Part shown: positions 59,504-64,000 of the stretch, one piece after another | How the letters are laid out: each line of letters starts with the position of its first letter | How positions within the stretch are numbered: position 1 is the stretch's first letter | NCBI GenBank assembly: GCA_029449245.1 | Contig: JANATF010000012.1 | Location: 558,001-622,000 of the forward strand | Direction: 5' to 3' | DNA length: 64,000 nucleotides | DNA from: Mortierella alpina | Taxonomy: Eukaryota; Mortierellomycota; Mortierellomycetes; Mortierellales; Mortierellaceae | Program-made: the position numbers and the translations under genes | Notes under the pieces: model-generated | Databases searched by the model: none | Seen by the model: only the letters and a program-made list of their open reading frames with translations | What the model was told of the DNA's origin: nothing

Positions 59504-62032
59504 ATGTCATCCTCAGCAGCGACGCAGCCTGAAGAAAAACTGGTCGCCACAGCTGTTGAATATCGAGTTCCCGCGGATGACGGCAGTCCATTACAGTCGA
59601 CAGGAGTGCCGTTATCGCCAGCAGCAACCGATGCCGCCGCTGAATCCAGTTCCTCCATCTTCCCTTCTACACCAAGCTACCGTGGACAGGCAGCTTTGGA
59701 TACTCCAACAGTCGTGCCGCTAAAGAGAACGGAGCTTTGGGCTTGGGTAAGTTAGACATGAGATGATAGGCCTTACGTTAATCAAGTGTGCAGTGCGGCG
59801 AGGTAGGAGGGGAGGAATTAGGCGGTAGGATGATTTGGTGACCATCATGATCCACTAACAGTCATTCCTTCTGTTCTTCCTTGTGGTGTCTATGCCACCG
59901 AGAATAGTACGTCCAGAATGCAACGTAAGTGATGAGCGTTTGGCCGATCTCCTGCTGCTAGGGTTTGTTTTTGCTTGAGCCTTACCAAGGATATAAATAC
60001 GTTCTTTTTTTTTGGTTATAGATACTGCGCGTACGGATGGGTCAGTGCGGTGATGTTGGTGCCTCTGTTGATTCAGGATGTGGCGGCCAAGAACGGCGTT
60101 GAGACCAGCGACCACTCAATAGTCTGTGACACGACCCAACCCAACTATAGCTGTGTCATGCGCGTTTTCGGAAACCATTATCTGGATCCAGGCACCATCT
60201 CCCTTTACGTTTCGTCCTTGTCTGCCATTATTTCCTTTATAGTGTCGCTCTCCATTGCTGCCATTGCTGATCATGGAGGTAGAGTGCGATGGACTTTTTT
60301 TTTGATTTCGTTTTTCTACCCTATCTATCGATAGCGCGATCTCCTTCAACTGACTTTGTTTCTATGCTGATGTGTGAATCGATGAAATAGCATACAGAAA
60401 ACGGCTTCTTGTCGTATTCGCGTTCCTGGGCTGCTTGACAACTTTCGCCTTCTTCATCATCCAATCACCCTCCTTGTTTTGGGTCACCGTGGTTCTATCA
60501 CCCTTGGGCTGGGCCTGTTACAACATCTCGTCCGTCTTCTCAAACGCCTTCCTGCCCATCTATGTACGCGTCCACCCAAAAGTGCTAGAAGCCACTGAAA
60601 AGGCAGCAGCAGCAGCCGGAGCACAGTCGCTCTCCATGCCTCTACAATATCCCAGCCACACCAAGGAACTCAAGGATTCCGAGAGCAGCAGCAGCAACGG
60701 CAGCAGCAACCACACGGACGTAGCGAGTCTTGTGGAAGCTATCCCCCCGCTCTCACACCCTCCAACTGAACCCAACGTGTCTGCGCACTCGACCGCAGAG
60801 CAACGAAAAGTTGAGGAGCAGGTCTCGAATGATCTCTCGGCTTGGTGCTATGGTGCTGCTAACATGGGGGCTCTGATCGTCCAAGGAACCTGTATCGGTA
60901 TCTCACTTGGCATGGGAAACACATTGTTGAGTCTTCAAATCGCTATCGCGTTCACGGGCGTCTGGTGGTTGGTTTGGACCATTGCGGTACTGCCTTGGCT
61001 CGATGCTCGTCCTGGACCTCCATTGCCCAAGGACCGCAACTGGATTGCGTATTCATGGTCTAAAAGTGAGTAGGAAAAATCAATCAGGCAAATGAGGCCA
61101 TCGCGGGACAAAATCAGATTGCTAACGTTTTTCCATGATTGTTACCCGCAAGACTACCAAACGTTAAAGGCCATGCGGGAGCTATCCCAGATCACACGGT
61201 TCATCTTTTCATGGTTTCTTCTCTCGGACGGGGTCAACACGGTCGTTGCATTGCTCTACGTGATCACGTACCAAGATCTCAAGTTCTCGCACACCAAATC
61301 CTTAATGATGACCATGGTCCTCTCTGCCACGGCCTTTGTGGGCGCCTACTTGTTTCTGTGTATTCGCCAGTACTGGAAACTGTCGACCAAATTCATGTTC
61401 ATGCTCACACTGGTGCTGTGTTTTCTCTTGAGCGCGTATTTCGTCGTGCCGACTTACTTCACTACCCGCTTCGGTCTGCGGAATGAGTGGGAGGCTTGGG
61501 TGTCCTTGGTATACCTGGGACTGATCATTAGCACCTTTTTTGGCGTCGCACGCGTCTTGATGGCAGAACTGTGCCCTGAGGGTGACGAGAACGAATGGTT
61601 CAGTCTGTTCCAGTTGGCGGACAAGGGATCGTCATGGTAAGCTGCAAAGAAAAGAATGAATGAAAGAAAGAAAGAAAGAAAGAAAGGAGAGGGTGCTGGC
61701 GACCGTTGCAACGCGCTGACTCCCATGACCTGACACTCTTGATATCCATCTTACCCTTGTCAATATCTAGGATTGGTCCATTTGTCACAGGTGCTATTCA
61801 ATCAGTGACGGGCGAGTTTAGAGCAGGATTCTGGTTCCCGTTGGCGCTGTTTGCAGTGGGAGGTGTGCTTATGATGACAGTGGATGTGAACAAGGGCAAA
61901 GATGAGGCCATTCGTTATAAGCGTGACCAACGCGCAAAGCTCGTCGTGCTGTCCTCTATTCCCCCGATCATGGTGACAAGAGGCAGCGGAAGTATACACA
62001 ACGACAGCGCACAGGATCTGAAGGATCTATAG
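59504..62032 (+). CDS. ATG22: ATG22-like vacuolar amino-acid exporter (MFS fold)
   Basis: Multispanning vacuolar transporter that releases amino acids after autophagic breakdown. Exons 59504-59746, 59908-59924 (17 nt), 60022-60278, 60391-61065, 61153-61636 and 61771-62032 give 645 residues. A ~75-residue soluble N-terminus leads to ELWAW | YVQNAT | YCAYGWVSAVMLVPLLIQ, the first span, where the microexon supplies five codons. Further family segments: SLYVSSLSAIISFIVSLSIA, KRLLVVFAFLGCLTTFAFF, a long Ser/Ala-rich loop (VHPKVLEATEKAAAAAG...), WCYGAANMGALIVQG, FIFSWFLLSDGVNTVVALLY and GPFVTGAIQSVTGEFRAGFW. The spans and the D-G-x-N-T motif fit Atg22. Intron 5 contains a GAAA repeat. It is convergent with the SerA-like gene. 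Confidence 0.92.
61661..61687 (+). repeat. GAAA repeat in an ATG22 intron
   Basis: About six GAAA units inside intron 5 of the ATG22-like gene, on the sense strand and therefore purine-rich in the pre-mRNA. Confidence 0.85.
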
Positions 62033-62240
62033 GTATAGACATCCGAAGTTCACGTATATATACCGTTCTATATCCACATATACCGTCATCATATATAAAC
62101 CAGTATACCATTGACTTCTTGTTGGGTAATGGCTGTATGGTATATCGTTGTTACAAACTTACAAACACAGGTTGGACGTTTTGTTCACTATGGAGATTGA
62201 AATCTACGCAATAAACACATCCTCCACTCAACACCGTTCT
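62033..62240. terminator. Shared 3' region of convergent genes
   Basis: 208 bp between the ATG22-like and SerA-like stop codons. AT-rich, with ATATACCGT occurring twice among other TATATA stretches (62052-62105); these resemble efficiency elements of fungal poly(A) sites. The assignment is by composition only. Confidence 0.4.
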
Positions 62241-63594
62241 CTAGAAGACCATGCCAGAGAGGCGAGCAGGTCGTTCAGAGTGATAGTGCGGCACGTTCGG
62301 GTCAGCAGCACTCGGGTGCCTCATAGCCATCGCCTGTTTGCTCAAATCTGCAATCTTGAGCGCAAACTGGTTGGCATTGACCATGTACGACTCCATCGTC
62401 CCAAGCGAATGCTGTGGGACCAAAACCACATTCTCCACCCCCAACCGACCCAGCTGGTCTCGCCAAGCCAAGCGTCTCTTCTGGATCGCTGAAGAAGCAC
62501 GTCCATAGCGTCCAGTCTTGAAGCAGGCATAATCTTCAGTCGAATAGCCCTCATCCTTGATCTCCTCCTCCAGCATCTCCTCGTGTGTTTGACTCCCATC
62601 GCCCAAGGACGACGACACATCGTCATCAAAATCACTCGAAGGCACAACGATAGCAACACCTCCGAGTTGAATGGGTGTTTCCTTGTCGGACGTTGGAGCC
62701 ACAGCGTTTTCAAGCCAGCTCAAAAACTTTTTGGTGCGCTTTCCGTCGTCGTCCCCGACACTGGTATGGATCAAAATCTGGCCCTGAAGCGATCTTTTGA
62801 CCTGGACCGAGGCCGGGTTCTCGAGCAGGTCTTGGTCATCGAGGACAACCAAGAAGTCTGACTGCTGAGCGACGGTGGTGAGGTCCTTGACGTTGGTGGT
62901 GCGGCCATGGGTCATCATGTGGAGGCGAGGAGTGTGGGCAACAACGCGCATGCCGAGTGCCTGGGCGAGGATGCCTGTTTGATGGCCCGCCACCTGGTTG
63001 GATTCGACGCCGAGGAGGCCGAGGGTCTTATTGCGGACCTCATGGCAGTTGGTGTGGTCCTTGTTCCAGACACCAGCGTGGGCCTGGCGGTTGCGGGTCA
63101 GAAGCTGGCGAGAGAGGATGATGGTCAGGGAGAGGCAAAGCTCACTGACGGCGTAAGGCGAAGGTGTCGAGTTGAGCGCCAGGATGGGGATCTATAAGGA
63201 TGTAAGGAGGAGGAGATTGCAAAGGTAGATCGTTTACCGATTAGAACAAGCGTGAACAGCGCTGGGTGGTAGGGATAGAGAGGCAGGTATGTGGGGGGAG
63301 ACTTGCATGGCTGATGGTCAGTGCAGAGGCAACACCGGCCTCGAAGCAGGCAATGGCGTGCAGGCGGGAGGTGGGCCAGTAGGAGAGCAGGTAGGAGATG
63401 ATCTCTGCGGTCTTGCGGGTGCGGATGGCAATGAGGTTGCAGTAGGACATGCGCAGCTGGATCTCGGCATAGGATGCCTTGTGGGCGTCAAGGAACTCGA
63501 GCTGGATGCCGGCGGATGCAAGGATGTCCTTGCATGAGGCAGGCAGGTCATCGAGGATGAGCATCGTGGGGCGGAGGGTGTCGACAGATGGCAT
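62241..63594 (-). CDS. D-3-phosphoglycerate dehydrogenase-like pseudoenzyme
   Basis: 412 residues in two exons (63594-63307, 63191-62241) joined by a GC-AG intron. The whole chain follows the SerA/Ser3 fold: LRPTMLILDD at the start, CNLIAIRTRKTAE, LHAIACFEAG, ILALNSTPSPYAVSEL, LTIILSRQLLTRNRQAHAGV, WNKDHTNCHEVRNKTLGLLG and LAQALGMRVVAHTP. After GLLG, however, the Rossmann glycine motif (family GYGHIGSQ) reads GVESNQVAGHQ. The catalytic Arg motif NASRG reads HTSVG. The region with the catalytic Glu is replaced by an acidic insertion. The His loop (TPHIGGST) reads VPQHSLGT. NAD binding and dehydrogenase activity are therefore unlikely, although the frame is intact. There is no C-terminal ACT domain. 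A regulatory or moonlighting relative of Ser3 is the best reading. Confidence 0.82.
63192..63306 (-). other. GC-AG intron in the SerA-like gene
   Basis: Frame continuity (ALTISH-IPILALNS) requires a phase-0 joint. The only one available is CAT|GCAAGT to TTATAG|ATC, a 115-nt intron with a GC donor. The GT donor one step downstream would shift the frame into a stop. Confidence 0.75.
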
Positions 63595-64000
63595 CGTGCG
63601 AGATGGATGGGAGATGGATGGGAGATGGATGCGAGGGAGAGAAACGAGAGAGGTGTGCAATGTGTCGAGGGGCAAAGGAGCGAGTGTGAAATGGGGAGGA
63701 GAGAACGAAAGAGATGCAGCAAACAAGCCAATAAAAAGTGATGGGGTCGGGTGTTGACAGCCTCGCAGATAGCCTCGCGTGCTTCGTTCTTCCCCCCCCC
63801 CCCCCCCCACAGTCCTGTGCTGCTGGTGCTAATTTCCCTGTGTGTGCACGATATGCTGTCTGTGCTTGTGCGTGTTGCGTGTGGTGAGAGGCGACGGAGG
63901 TCTGGACACAGGGACCAGGGCTCACCCGCCCATGCTGCGAGCTCGCAGGGTGTGTGCACGACCTCACACGATGCATTTGCACCCAGGGGTGGCTGTGTGC
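63595..64000. promoter_or_regulatory. Upstream region of the SerA-like gene with poly(C)
   Basis: C/T-rich on the coding strand next to the start. A C17 run (63792-63808; G17 on the coding strand) lies about 200 bp upstream. No gene recognised to the window edge. Confidence 0.5.

Overview
The window is nuclear DNA of a filamentous fungus. Genes are split by many short GT-AG introns, pyrimidine-rich leaders precede several starts, and promoters are not bacterial. The lineage is most likely Mortierellomycotina: the fatty-acid elongase at 41858-43218 agrees, as far as I recall, almost residue for residue with a characterised Mortierella alpina elongase. I read 23 protein-coding genes. No rRNA, tRNA, CRISPR array, virus, transposon or secondary-metabolite cluster is visible.

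Layout. 1-16 kb: ADF-H/PH actin-binding-type protein (-), AP-1-type sigma adaptin (+), PFA4-like DHHC palmitoyltransferase with a long acidic tail (-), USP20/33-type deubiquitinase (-), F-box protein (-), RNA polymerase subunit RPB8 (-). 16-25 kb: membrane-anchored GH20 hexosaminidase (+), RFT1 (-), poly-Q HMG-box protein (-). 25-35 kb: 3.7 kb without a recognisable gene, a Ser-rich single-span membrane protein (+) and a large single-span protein with a LEA-2-like outer domain (-). 36-44 kb: Gemin2 (-) divergent from UTP11 (+), epoxide hydrolase (-), fatty-acid elongase (-). 44-49 kb: two paralogous thioredoxin-fold genes on either side of a KRE2/MNT1-type GT15 mannosyltransferase, all (-). 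50-64 kb: SET5-like (-) divergent from NSUN5/RCM1 (+), MATA-type HMG-box protein (+), ATG22-like vacuolar transporter (+), and a D-3-phosphoglycerate-dehydrogenase-like protein that has lost its catalytic and nucleotide-binding motifs (-).

Most genes are housekeeping and there is no operon-like pathway. Loose themes are protein trafficking and glycosylation (AP sigma, DHHC, RFT1, GT15), RNA and ribosome biogenesis (RPB8, Gemin2, UTP11, NSUN5) and lipids (elongase beside epoxide hydrolase).

Gene models were built by hand from reading-frame continuity, splice consensus and intron phase. Most sum exactly to whole codons, but individual boundaries may be off by a base or two. Three models changed the picture. 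The apparent acidic protein at 5013-6143 is the last exon of the palmitoyltransferase. The reading frame at 33971-34786 is the first exon of the LEA-2-like protein. The reading frame at about 52.0-52.4 kb is the first exon of the SET protein. Other notable points are a start codon standing alone in a 3-nt exon, 14-nt and 17-nt microexons, two GC-AG introns, and a 14-bp perfect inverted repeat between genes.
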